This document shows, one piece after another, positions 55,840-64,000 of a stretch of DNA of 64,000 nucleotides (position 1 is the first letter of the stretch; each line of letters opens with the position of its first letter). Location: NCBI RefSeq assembly GCF_026262505.1, contig NC_067207.1:30534082-30598081 (forward strand), read 5' to 3'. The position numbers and the translations under genes are program-made. Source of the stretch: Trichomonas vaginalis G3 (lineage: Eukaryota > Parabasalia > Trichomonadida > Trichomonadidae). Below the pieces are notes generated by a model. That model saw nothing but the letters and a program-made list of their open reading frames with translations. It was not told where the DNA came from and did no database searches.

Positions 55840-57333
55840 TCAAGCGAGATTTTTGATAGCAGAGATGACGTATTCTGCCCATTTCTCGATCTGATCTGTT
55901 GAAATTGACTCTCCAACAGCTCTGAAATTTGAGATCTTTGGTCCAATTGCGGCGTAAGAAGCTTCGTCGTATCCATTATCATATAATACTGATGGAGCAA
56001 TAGCGTATGGCATCAATCCCAACTTAAGATCCTTTCCGAAATGCTCTTTTCCTGTAGACATCAGTATAGAAACTAAAAATCCTCTTCTTCTTGGTCCCCA
56101 TTGCGGCCAATTATCTTTCTCTTCGACAGTGATGTTTAGCTTCGATGTCCTTGCAGCGGCCTTGATGATCTTAGTCACTCTGTCCATACCGCCTGATGCC
56201 ATGGCTAATCCTTGTAAAAGAATCTCAATTTTCTCAGAATTTATTGTCACTTTTCCGATATTAGATGCTGTTTCAAATCCTTGGTAAGGAAGGGAGTTTG
56301 TTATAACTCCTGAGGGTAACAAAGATAGGAAATTAGTTATAGCTAATGTATATTCAACTGAAAGTGCCTTTTGTGGCTGGATTTCTGTAATTATTGTGTT
56401 GAAATTCGAAGAATCAGAGCGAACATACTCCATTACAGAGGCCATATGAGCTGCATGTATTATATTTACTGCTTCTTCGCCTTTTTCTTTAGGAACAAGT
56501 ATCTTTAAGTCGTAATTTGTCGAAACAGTGTATTGATAATCTCCAGATTCAAGAGATATCAGTCTGAAAGGTATCTGCGAGTGCGAGAGTTGGAATAAAA
56601 CAGAGGATGCCCACTGTACGGCGTTAGCATTTACGTCAGAAACGCATCCACCGTTTAATCCACTACAAACAGCAGAAACAACGCATTGGTTCTCTTCTGG
56701 ATCGTGGAAATCTGCTTTTACTGAGATATTGAAGTTCTTGCCTATTGGTCCTCCTACAACAATTTCGTCTCCATTAAATGAATTTAAATTAATTAAGGCG
56801 TTGAATGAAAGTGCAGGCCATTTTGGAATTAACGATGCTCCTTTCAATGAAAGCTCATCATTAACTGTAAAAATTAAAAGAATTGGGCCGTGTTTGAAAT
56901 TGGAACTTTCATTTGCAACGTTTAACATTGTAGTAATAGCAAAAAATGTAGAAGCGGCAAAGTTAGATTTCTCTGATTTAATAATGTAGTCTGAATCGTT
57001 TTGTTCTACTTGGATTTCAGTTAATTCTCCAATTCGTGTGGCATCTAGATGAGTATGAAGTGCAATTGTACGTTTAAAATCGAGATTTTTGGCAATTTCT
57101 GCAGTAATATTTTGATTTTCGTCAATCTTTGCTTCGATTCCTATCTTTGAAAGAGAATCTACGATATATTTTGTAACTATATTTATATCTAAGAATCCAT
57201 TAGATATGGTACATAGTTCAAGAAATTGTTTGACGAGTTTTGATGGTGGATTAGCAAACTTAGATAAGAGTGCTTCCATTAAAATGAAAATTTTAGAAGA
57301 CTGATGCATCCCAATTTTACATTTTGTGAGCAT
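55840..57333 (-). CDS. Degenerate M20-family (PepD-like) dipeptidase
   Basis: 497 residues, ATG at 57333; an in-frame ATG 20 codons later (MEALLSKFANPP) aligns better with PepD starts. The chain follows the Xaa-His/cytosolic dipeptidase layout: LHTHLDATR (92-100) supplies H95 and D97, and FTVNDELSLKGAS (155-167) matches FTVDEE-type motifs. The metal-bridging GADNG segment reads NFAASTFF (no Asp), the LD-S-E ligand reads LNSFNGDE, and the final H-GLE reads GLMPYAIAPSVLYDNG. At least three metal ligands seem lost, so the fold may be kept without catalysis. Cytosolic, no signal peptide. Confidence 0.65.
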   Translation of the reverse strand: MLTKCKIGMHQSSKIFILMEALLSKFANPPSKLVKQFLELCTISNGFLDINIVTKYIVDSLSKIGIEAKIDENQNITAEIAKNLDFKRTIALHTHLDATRIGELTEIQVEQNDSDYIIKSEKSNFAASTFFAITTMLNVANESSNFKHGPILLIFTVNDELSLKGASLIPKWPALSFNALINLNSFNGDEIVVGGPIGKNFNISVKADFHDPEENQCVVSAVCSGLNGGCVSDVNANAVQWASSVLFQLSHSQIPFRLISLESGDYQYTVSTNYDLKILVPKEKGEEAVNIIHAAHMASVMEYVRSDSSNFNTIITEIQPQKALSVEYTLAITNFLSLLPSGVITNSLPYQGFETASNIGKVTINSEKIEILLQGLAMASGGMDRVTKIIKAAARTSKLNITVEEKDNWPQWGPRRRGFLVSILMSTGKEHFGKDLKLGLMPYAIAPSVLYDNGYDEASYAAIGPKISNFRAVGESISTDQIEKWAEYVISAIKNLA

Positions 57334-57729
57334 TTTTCATCAGGATATGCTCATTGGGTTATTATTGAGCAAAAAAGATTCCATTATTCTTGTCTAACAG
57401 CTTTTAAAAGCGTTTTTATGATAAAGCATAACATAAGTAATTGCAATAAGTTAGATTAATTTCAGGAAATTTTCCAAATTTTTTTCGAAAATAAAAATAT
57501 GAAAACTGTTTTTAAGAAAAAATTCTTCATTTTTATAAAAATGAAAAAAATTTGGAAAATTCGATCTCCATAAATGTATCTTATTTTTCATATTATTAAT
57601 AAATATCATTGAATTGCTAACAAATATTGAGAAATGGAAATTATATTTTACCCTATAGTCAAAAACAGGATATTTGTTTTTTATTATTCATATATAACAT
57701 TTATTCTCTCTATAAACAAGCTAATATAG
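57334..57729. other. Intergenic between tandem minus-strand genes
   Basis: AT-rich with A/T runs; no supported ORF and no clear initiator before 57333. Confidence 0.35.
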
Positions 57730-59220
57730 TTAATTTGTTATACTTTCAATGCTTTTTACACTCTGCTGCTGATTTTCATCTGCTTTTTCTTCATCATCGA
57801 ACTTATCTCCATCATTCAACTTCGATAATTTGATGAAGATAGGTAAAATACCAATAATTGCGATCAATCCAGATAAAATATCAGCGGCAATATAAGTACT
57901 GTATATCCACCGCAATGATGATGGATGCGTATAGTAAAATATAGCCGAAAATACGGGCATCGGTATCAATGTTGTCAATAAGGATATAATTGTTGCAGGA
58001 GTTGGTCGTTTGATTGCTTGGAAGAAGGAGATGACTAATGGTGGGATTGGATATAGCGGTATCGATAAAAAGGCTACCCATAAATAGTTCTTGAATGCCC
58101 CAAGGATTTGTTCATCTTTTGTGAAAAATGATGGAATTGTTGTCGGGAAAATAATGATAATTGAGCTGATAATAGATGCATAAACAAGTGTAATCCATAG
58201 AGAATGAAGTGTGAGCTTTACAATTCTCTTGTATTGCCGTTTTCCATATGCATAAGAAGCTGATGGCATATAAGCACTATCGAAAGCGATCATTACACAT
58301 AAAGAAATAGAGTACAAACATCCAAATATATACCATGACGCTAAAACTGGATCACGAAGATTAACATGGTCAGCAACAAGAATAATAAATTTTTGCATAG
58401 CAAATTCAGGGAATACTTCAGAAAGGTTCAACACAAATGAAGCAAAGCCAACCTTCAGAGCATTCTTTGTCTCATTACTGAACTTATTGAATAACATCGA
58501 AAATTTAATTTTGATTGAAAGTTTTCCACTCCAAAGCAGCACCATTAATATTATCATAGGTATTGACTGGGATATAACTTGTGATAAAGCAACAGCCCAA
58601 ATTCCGAAGTGAAGCTTCATTAAGAATAAAGGTAAGAAACAACACATATCAAGAACAATAGCAATCAATTGCATTAAGCCAAATAACCATGTTCGGCCCT
58701 CTCCTTCCAATAACCCACACAAAACGGAAAACGTGAACGTAATTATGGAACATCCAGCTGAAATGCATTCATACTTGAAAGCATTATGAGCAATTTTTGA
58801 AGATTCAGACATCAATCTAACTATATAAAATATTGATGATAGGCAAATCGCTGGATAGATAATGGCTAAAATCATTGCAACACGAAACATATCTGCAATC
58901 AATTGATTACCATCTTGTGATGTTCCACGCCCAATTAGATATGACATATGCGAGCTTGTCGAAACATTGAGCAAGTTATCGAATGAAAAAATAATAATAT
59001 CAAAAATAAACAAAGATGAGAGTGTTTCCAATCCTTCTTCACCGATACCTTTTGAAACCCATTTTGTGTTGATTACTTCATAAAAACAATTGATGAATTG
59101 AAAAAGCAATGGACCAGACAGGAGCGAGAATAGTGTAGCAATAGGAGATCTTCCACCTAGACGATAGTCCTCATCAGATTCTACTTTTTCGTTGGATAGG
59201 AGGGGTTCAGAATCGATCAT
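57730..59220 (-). CDS. MATE-family multidrug/toxin efflux transporter
   Basis: 496 residues from the ATG at 59220; the extension to 59283 has no ATG. About twelve membrane segments follow an acidic N-terminal tail. MATE hallmarks include PIATLFSLLSGPLLFQFINC near the start, VSTSSHMSYLIGRG in the first half, and AFDSAYMPSASYAYGKRQYK (family-type P..A...GA..G..) in the middle. It would exchange H+ or Na+ for organic cations across a membrane. The C-terminal cytoplasmic tail is acidic (DDEEKADENQQQ). Full length for the family and intact. Confidence 0.8.
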   Translation of the reverse strand: MIDSEPLLSNEKVESDEDYRLGGRSPIATLFSLLSGPLLFQFINCFYEVINTKWVSKGIGEEGLETLSSLFIFDIIIFSFDNLLNVSTSSHMSYLIGRGTSQDGNQLIADMFRVAMILAIIYPAICLSSIFYIVRLMSESSKIAHNAFKYECISAGCSIITFTFSVLCGLLEGEGRTWLFGLMQLIAIVLDMCCFLPLFLMKLHFGIWAVALSQVISQSIPMIILMVLLWSGKLSIKIKFSMLFNKFSNETKNALKVGFASFVLNLSEVFPEFAMQKFIILVADHVNLRDPVLASWYIFGCLYSISLCVMIAFDSAYMPSASYAYGKRQYKRIVKLTLHSLWITLVYASIISSIIIIFPTTIPSFFTKDEQILGAFKNYLWVAFLSIPLYPIPPLVISFFQAIKRPTPATIISLLTTLIPMPVFSAIFYYTHPSSLRWIYSTYIAADILSGLIAIIGILPIFIKLSKLNDGDKFDDEEKADENQQQSVKSIESITN

Positions 59221-59873
59221 GTTTTGTTTGGAAAAAGTTTGATGAGATTTCAAAGTGTTTGATGGAATTTCAATCTGAAACAATTCTCAATTTTGAGAAA
59301 GATTTTAACCGCATCATACAACTTAATGAATCAATAACATTCATGAAAACAAAGACGGATATTTGAGAAGAAAATTTATAATTCGAATTTTCACGTTTTA
59401 ATTTTTGTACCTATTTGCAGATACTTTTTTATTCGTTAAAAATTTTATCGATTCATTGAAATTTCTTACGATCAATTTTCTAATTTGAATTGATATATTG
59501 TCGTAATACACTGTCAATACTCTTGGGATTACATTCTTGATTCAATAGTTTTGAAATAAAATTTCAGTTGATTTTCTAGTCCATCAAATTCAAATCATCT
59601 TAAATAATGCTCAAATTTATTACATATGAGTTGCAAAATTTCAATCAAATTTTATCGTCTTTAAATATTAATTATTTTTAATTGTTTTAGCAAAATTATC
59701 TAATTTCACACAATATTTTTTTGTTTCAATAATTGAAATCATTCTCAATTGTCAAATTCGTAATAAAATGTAAATAAATATTTAATTTCGATCTAATGAT
59801 TGTTGCTCACATCAGGTTTTTTTGAGCCTCACAAAAATTTATTCAATTTATTTTTTTTATTCTCTTTCAATCA
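59221..59873 (+). promoter_or_regulatory. Divergent intergenic region with initiator-like TCAATCA
   Basis: TTTCAATCAATGG directly surrounds the ATG at 59874, so TCAATCA would give a very short leader. The rest of the 650-base stretch is AT-rich with no gene. Confidence 0.35.
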
Positions 59874-60416
59874 ATGGTCAAGGCAACTCTCTATTTTCAT
59901 ATCAGCGGATTCATATTTACTGATAGTACATATGTGGGCTCAACTCTTGAATATCATATTATCAGCCCAGAGAAGAATCTGACAAAGAAATACGAAATTG
60001 ATTACAAAGTCGCGGAACACTGCTCCAAATCATATAATCTTACAACTTTTGATGTTACAAATGCCAAACTTATCATCAAATTAGTTAGAAAATCAATATT
60101 TGATGATGAAGTTATCGGAACAGTTAATATTCCATTCATTTTACTTCCAATCGATGTTGTAACATTAAATACACTTCCATTAATAATGGAAGATCATGAT
60201 GTTGGCCCAGTTGGCATCAGAATGAACTTGCATTTGACTCACAAACAAGAACCATATAAAGGAACGTTTAAAGAACCAGTTTTATTACAAATGGATTTAT
60301 CAAAGTATCTGCACTCCAACAAAGACAAATACGAGCAAAATTATATTGGTTCGACACCTAAAAGTACTGCACATCGCCGCAGGAGAAGGAATAGCACTGT
60401 TATCAATTCAATTTAA
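59874..60416 (+). CDS. C2-like domain protein
   Basis: 180 residues. Residues 1-125 are a beta sandwich in C2 style: TLYFHISGFIFTDSTYVGST, SYNLTTFDVTNAKLIIKLVR, FDDEVIGTVNIPFILLP, then GPVGIRMNLHLTH. The typical calcium-binding Asp clusters are sparse, so Ca2+ binding is doubtful. The C-terminal tail of about 50 residues is basic with RRRRRN near the end. Many trichomonad C2-only proteins exist; the likely role is membrane or protein binding. The frame 59800-59982 in another register is a shadow. Confidence 0.5.
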   Translation: MVKATLYFHISGFIFTDSTYVGSTLEYHIISPEKNLTKKYEIDYKVAEHCSKSYNLTTFDVTNAKLIIKLVRKSIFDDEVIGTVNIPFILLPIDVVTLNTLPLIMEDHDVGPVGIRMNLHLTHKQEPYKGTFKEPVLLQMDLSKYLHSNKDKYEQNYIGSTPKSTAHRRRRRNSTVINSI

Positions 60417-60806
60417 CACTGTTTTTGTGACAATCAGTTGTTCAATGAATATTATTTCGTTACAAATAATATAATTTATATTTATTGCGTTATTATTTCT
60501 TTACCATTTAAAATTATTCTATAGTTGTTTAAACTTATCATAGTTATTCAGCGATATTTTGAAAATTCCTTTTTGATTTTGGATATTCGCAACATAACCC
60601 ATAAATTAAGGATTGCAATACTTTCTATCATATTAACTCGACAATATACAGAGATAATGCACCAGATATAAGGATTTATAACAAAATTAGAAATCTATGA
60701 AATTAATTTTTCCATAAATATTAATGATATAAATCAGCCCGATCTGAAAAACATAAATTTTCTAATATATCGCTGTTTTCTTTATTTACAAAAAAATAAT
60801 ATAAAA
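60417..60806. other. Convergent intergenic region
   Basis: AT-rich 3' flanks of two convergent genes; no ORF or repeat seen. Confidence 0.4.
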
Positions 60807-62534
60807 TTACGAAGAAATCTGGTATTTCGCTGCATTGTTACTGAAGAAAATTTGCTGAATTGCTAAGCTGCAGTGACCCAAAACAACCTTGAGTCTATGC
60901 TCACTGATTTTATTTCCAAGATTCAAATCTGCTCCGTTTTCGATAAGAGTCTGAATCATGCCATGCTTTGCATCAGATATGGCAACATTCAAAGGTGTTT
61001 CATCACTGCCATTAACAGCGTTGATGTCAGCACCTCTACTGATCAAGAGTTGACCAATTTCTGATTGATTGTATTCAGCACTTTTATGCAATGGTGTGCA
61101 GTTATTTGAGTCCTTTGCATCTACGTTGCAACCGCATTCGATAAGGATCTCAGCTGTCTTTGTACTGTTGTAGATGGCTGCTCTGTGCAATGCTGTGTAC
61201 TCGTAGAAATCTTTTGCATCAATTGAGCATCCATTTTCTATTAAAATCTTCGCAGTTTCGAATGAATTCGACATTGCAGCTCTATGTAAAGGAGTATCAC
61301 CACAGGAATCAACGGATGAAACATCAGCACCTGCTTTAACTAATAGAGAAGCTATTTCAGGATGGCAGTATTCAGCTGCTAAATGTAATGGAGCGTATTC
61401 ATTGTACTTAACTTTTTCATCATATTTACAACCATTTTCCAATAAAACTTTTGCAATTTTTGTACTGTTGTAAATTGCGCATCTATGCAATGGTGTGTAG
61501 CCAGAGTTATCCTTTGCATCAACCTCTGCTTTGTTTCTGATAAGTAAGGAAGCAAATTCAACGTTATCGTATTCGATTGTGTAGTGGAGAGGGGTCTTTC
61601 CATCTTCACCTTTCGCGTTGACATTTGCTCCTTTCTGAATTAATAATTCGCAGATGTGTGGGATATGGAACAGTGGTGAGTACTCAAGGTTCTTGTTGAT
61701 GTTCTCATTTAAGTCAATACAGAGAAGATATGCTTGCAAGTTCCTGAACTTTGCGCATGTTCTTGGAATAATTTTGTAATCTTCATTGTTCAAAAAGTAT
61801 ATCATGAAGTCCATCTGGTGAGCCGCACAGGAATTGTAGATACATTCATTGGTAGGTTTCTGATTTGCCATGCATTCTTTGACAATTTGGGAATTTCCAT
61901 CAATGAAGGACAACTCAAGGCATTTTGGTGAGATCTTTGAGTTATATTCTGAGCGAATGTACTTGAAGACCTTTTCTGAGCCAAAGTATGAGCAAATCTC
62001 AAGGACGTTTAAACCAAATTCGAATGGATGCCAAACTGTTTGAGAGACATCAAATTTTGATGCTTGAACCTTTTCTTTGAATGTATCAAGGTCATCATTC
62101 ATTACAGCCTCTAACAATGTTCCTTCTTCATAGACATATAAGAATTCATCAACTAATCCATCGGTAAGACACTGAGAGAATGATATTTCCTTACCAGTTT
62201 GGATGTTGTGGTTGATGATTTTAGGGAATGACTCGACATAGTTGTCGATTTTCTCAATTGGATGATATGCATCATAAATCATACGGAAAAGAGCCCATAA
62301 TGATTTAAGATACTTGAGCCTGTACTTACTAGCCTGATCGATATCCTTCAGAAGTTGCATGACTGGAATTTTGTACTTTCCAATCAAAACATTTTTGATC
62401 TTCTGAAAAATTTCGAGGATCTCGGATTCATCATGTGTTTTGATCTTATAGATGGAGTCATAGGCATCTATATAGTCACCATATAATGGGAGGAGATCGT
62501 AATAGACATGGAGCACACCCTCCTGGGAGGTCAT
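60807..62534 (-). CDS. Ankyrin-repeat protein with trichomonad N-terminal domain
   Basis: 575 residues, ATG at 62534. Residues 1-110 form the helical domain seen in many trichomonad ankyrin proteins (YGDYIDAYDSIYKIKTHDES, KYLKSLWALFRMIYDAYHP). Residues 110-290 are degenerate ankyrin-like helices (LDTFKEKVQASKFDVSQ). About eight canonical repeats follow (GKTPLHYTIEYDNVEFASLL, GYTPLHRCAIYNSTKIAKVL and so on). Unlike 21915-23612 the repeats here have diverged, so this is an older, stable gene. Binding scaffold; partner unknown. Confidence 0.8.
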   Translation of the reverse strand: MTSQEGVLHVYYDLLPLYGDYIDAYDSIYKIKTHDESEILEIFQKIKNVLIGKYKIPVMQLLKDIDQASKYRLKYLKSLWALFRMIYDAYHPIEKIDNYVESFPKIINHNIQTGKEISFSQCLTDGLVDEFLYVYEEGTLLEAVMNDDLDTFKEKVQASKFDVSQTVWHPFEFGLNVLEICSYFGSEKVFKYIRSEYNSKISPKCLELSFIDGNSQIVKECMANQKPTNECIYNSCAAHQMDFMIYFLNNEDYKIIPRTCAKFRNLQAYLLCIDLNENINKNLEYSPLFHIPHICELLIQKGANVNAKGEDGKTPLHYTIEYDNVEFASLLIRNKAEVDAKDNSGYTPLHRCAIYNSTKIAKVLLENGCKYDEKVKYNEYAPLHLAAEYCHPEIASLLVKAGADVSSVDSCGDTPLHRAAMSNSFETAKILIENGCSIDAKDFYEYTALHRAAIYNSTKTAEILIECGCNVDAKDSNNCTPLHKSAEYNQSEIGQLLISRGADINAVNGSDETPLNVAISDAKHGMIQTLIENGADLNLGNKISEHRLKVVLGHCSLAIQQIFFSNNAAKYQISS

Positions 62535-63440
62535 GAAACGAAATCATCCTATTTTATTCAAATCAAATTCTTCACAAAATTGTTAAAGTTTTAAAGTACG
62601 CCGATTCCGACAAGGTTGTTATATACATACCAGAGACCAATATTTTGTTGTTTTCACAATGGAAAAATTTGAGAGAATTGCTGATTCAATTGATTGATTG
62701 AAATGCAATAAAAAGTGTCAGCGAAGTAATGAATCAGCCATTCAAAATTTATACATTTTATATTCTATGAGATCAATTTGAAAGAATCTGCTTCGAGATG
62801 TTGAGAAAGACTGTTTTCATCAATTTTTTTGTGTTCGTATGAAAATTATGTCCTAATTTGTAAAATGAGATAATGATTAGCAAACACATATGCGTTATAT
62901 GATTCATTACCTTTTTTTGAACAAAAATTAATCTATATTATTGTAATATCAGATCGAATAAACCTAGGATAGTTATAACGATTTGTATTTGACTGAGAAT
63001 ATGTGAAATATTATGCATTAGAACCTAAATTTAACCATAAAAGCGATTCCAATTGTGTAATTGTTCAAAATCATTTCAAATGAGAGGGTTTTCTGAAGCT
63101 TTAGCTCCATGGTCAATGCAGAGAATAGTATAAGTATTAACATAAATATTATTGTGAACAAATCACTCTGGGCATATGAACGCAATTATCTGAAATAATT
63201 TTCATATAAAAAATTCTTAATATTACAAAATAGAATAGTTAACTAACAGTGAAGTTGATGTTTTAATACAGTTTGCTAATAATTCACAAATTGATAATAA
63301 ATTTCCTCCAGTTTAGTCAATATTTCAATTTAGATACAAGAAATCAAACACATGAATTAATACAGATATATGAAATAACTTTAAGGACAGTGATATCAAA
63401 AATCAAATATAAAAGTGACATCGTGCACGTTTAATTAAGC
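62535..63440. other. Divergent intergenic region of about 0.9 kb
   Basis: AT-rich. TATAAAAGTGACA at 63409-63421 is about 20 bases before the ATG at 63441 and matches the AAAAGTGAC motif found before other host genes. No ORF supported. Confidence 0.4.
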
Positions 63441-64000
63441 ATGGCAGTATCAAGGCTTTGTGCAAAATATCAGAAATGTTATGAAACAGGAGGCGACACA
63501 TCTGGAGTAGAAGATATGCTTGCTGTTGTTTTCAATAAGTGTATTGAGGAAGATTCTTTCTACGATCTTCCAATGCAAGGAATTTGCAACATTGTTTCAA
63601 AGAAAAACGAGCATCTTTCTCTCAAAGAAGCAGATCAACTTGTTTCCAAACTTGCAGAGAAGAAAGGACAGGAAGCTGCCAAAATTTTATCAGTTTTAGA
63701 TATTGGCCCGGTTGGATACTTCGATGCAGCAAGTACAGTTTCACCACTTCGCATTTGTCCAGTCATAAGAGAACTTCTTGATGCTCGTCCTGTTACAGCA
63801 AGGACAGGAGGCGATATTAGACAACTTGAGAAGAGAATACAAGAATTAGAAAAGAAGAATGCCGAACTCAAGAAAGAGAACGAAGAGAACAAGAAGAAAT
63901 TACGTGCGAAATCCGAATCTTCCCAATCAAAAGATTTGGAAGAAAAATTATTTTTACTTCTTCCAGATGAGAAGGATATTGTAGAAGCTTCCGAGTCAGG
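63441..64000 (+). CDS. Coiled-coil protein, N-terminal part, open at the window edge
   Basis: ATG at 63441; the frame is open to the end of the window (about 186 codons). Residues 1-115 form a compact helical domain (CYETGGDTSGVEDMLAVVFN, DLPMQGICNIVSKKNEHLSL, PVGYFDAASTVSPLRICPVI). Residues 125-165 are a strong coiled coil (LEKRIQELEKKNAELKKENE). In trichomonads such an N-terminus often precedes ankyrin repeats, so an ankyrin protein is probable; the rest is outside the window. Confidence 0.65.
   Translation, partial: MAVSRLCAKYQKCYETGGDTSGVEDMLAVVFNKCIEEDSFYDLPMQGICNIVSKKNEHLSLKEADQLVSKLAEKKGQEAAKILSVLDIGPVGYFDAASTVSPLRICPVIRELLDARPVTARTGGDIRQLEKRIQELEKKNAELKKENEENKKKLRAKSESSQSKDLEEKLFLLLPDEKDIVEASES

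Overview
The window looks like a contig from a trichomonad protist, most probably Trichomonas vaginalis. The DNA is AT-rich, genes are compact and apparently intronless, and stop codons often sit inside TAAA. Several right-hand genes carry TCA-type initiators a few bases before the ATG. The host gene set is typical of trichomonads: ankyrin proteins with near-identical 33-residue repeats, a BspA-like LRR protein, a Pmp-like fragment, glycine-rich secreted proteins, BTB-like proteins and R2R3 Myb. The species name is inferred from protein style, not from a search.

Region 1 (1 to about 21.4 kb) is a large Maverick/Polinton-type viral element entered in its middle. It carries a long protein of unknown role, a probable major capsid protein and a penton/minor capsid protein. 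A SF3 (D5-like) helicase, an SSB-like acidic protein and an A32/FtsK-like packaging ATPase follow. Next come KilA-N regulators, one fused to a T5orf172/GIY-YIG-like nuclease domain, a tRNA-like gene and an HNH nuclease. The right part has small basic or amphipathic virion-like proteins, a retroviral-type integrase, a phage-style tail fibre with collar domain, a duplicated pair of unknown 282-286 aa proteins and a Dam-type adenine methyltransferase. The first 8 kb and several later genes carry frame breaks, so this copy is decaying. No PolB or cysteine protease is seen; either could lie beyond the left edge. Element genes share short AT-rich leaders, including three 17-18 bp spacers between divergent genes.

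Region 2 (about 21.4-64 kb) is host chromosome: ankyrin, BspA-like, two armadillo-like paralogues, a divergent HECT ubiquitin ligase, a DYRK kinase, Myb, BTB-like, a C-terminal histone-fold protein, a degenerate M20 dipeptidase, a MATE transporter, a C2-like protein, a second ankyrin protein and an open coiled-coil gene at the right edge.

Four ORF-poor insertions in Region 2 can be delimited by terminal inverted repeats and target-site duplications. Positions 30806-33147 (9-bp TSD) split a glycine-rich secreted protein gene whose two halves are in register. Positions 33604-34608 have a 10-bp TSD. Positions 42755-44242 and 52950-54004 share TAAG...CTTA ends and 7-bp TSDs and so form one family. 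These delimited insertions and the element's compact promoter code are the most novel material here.
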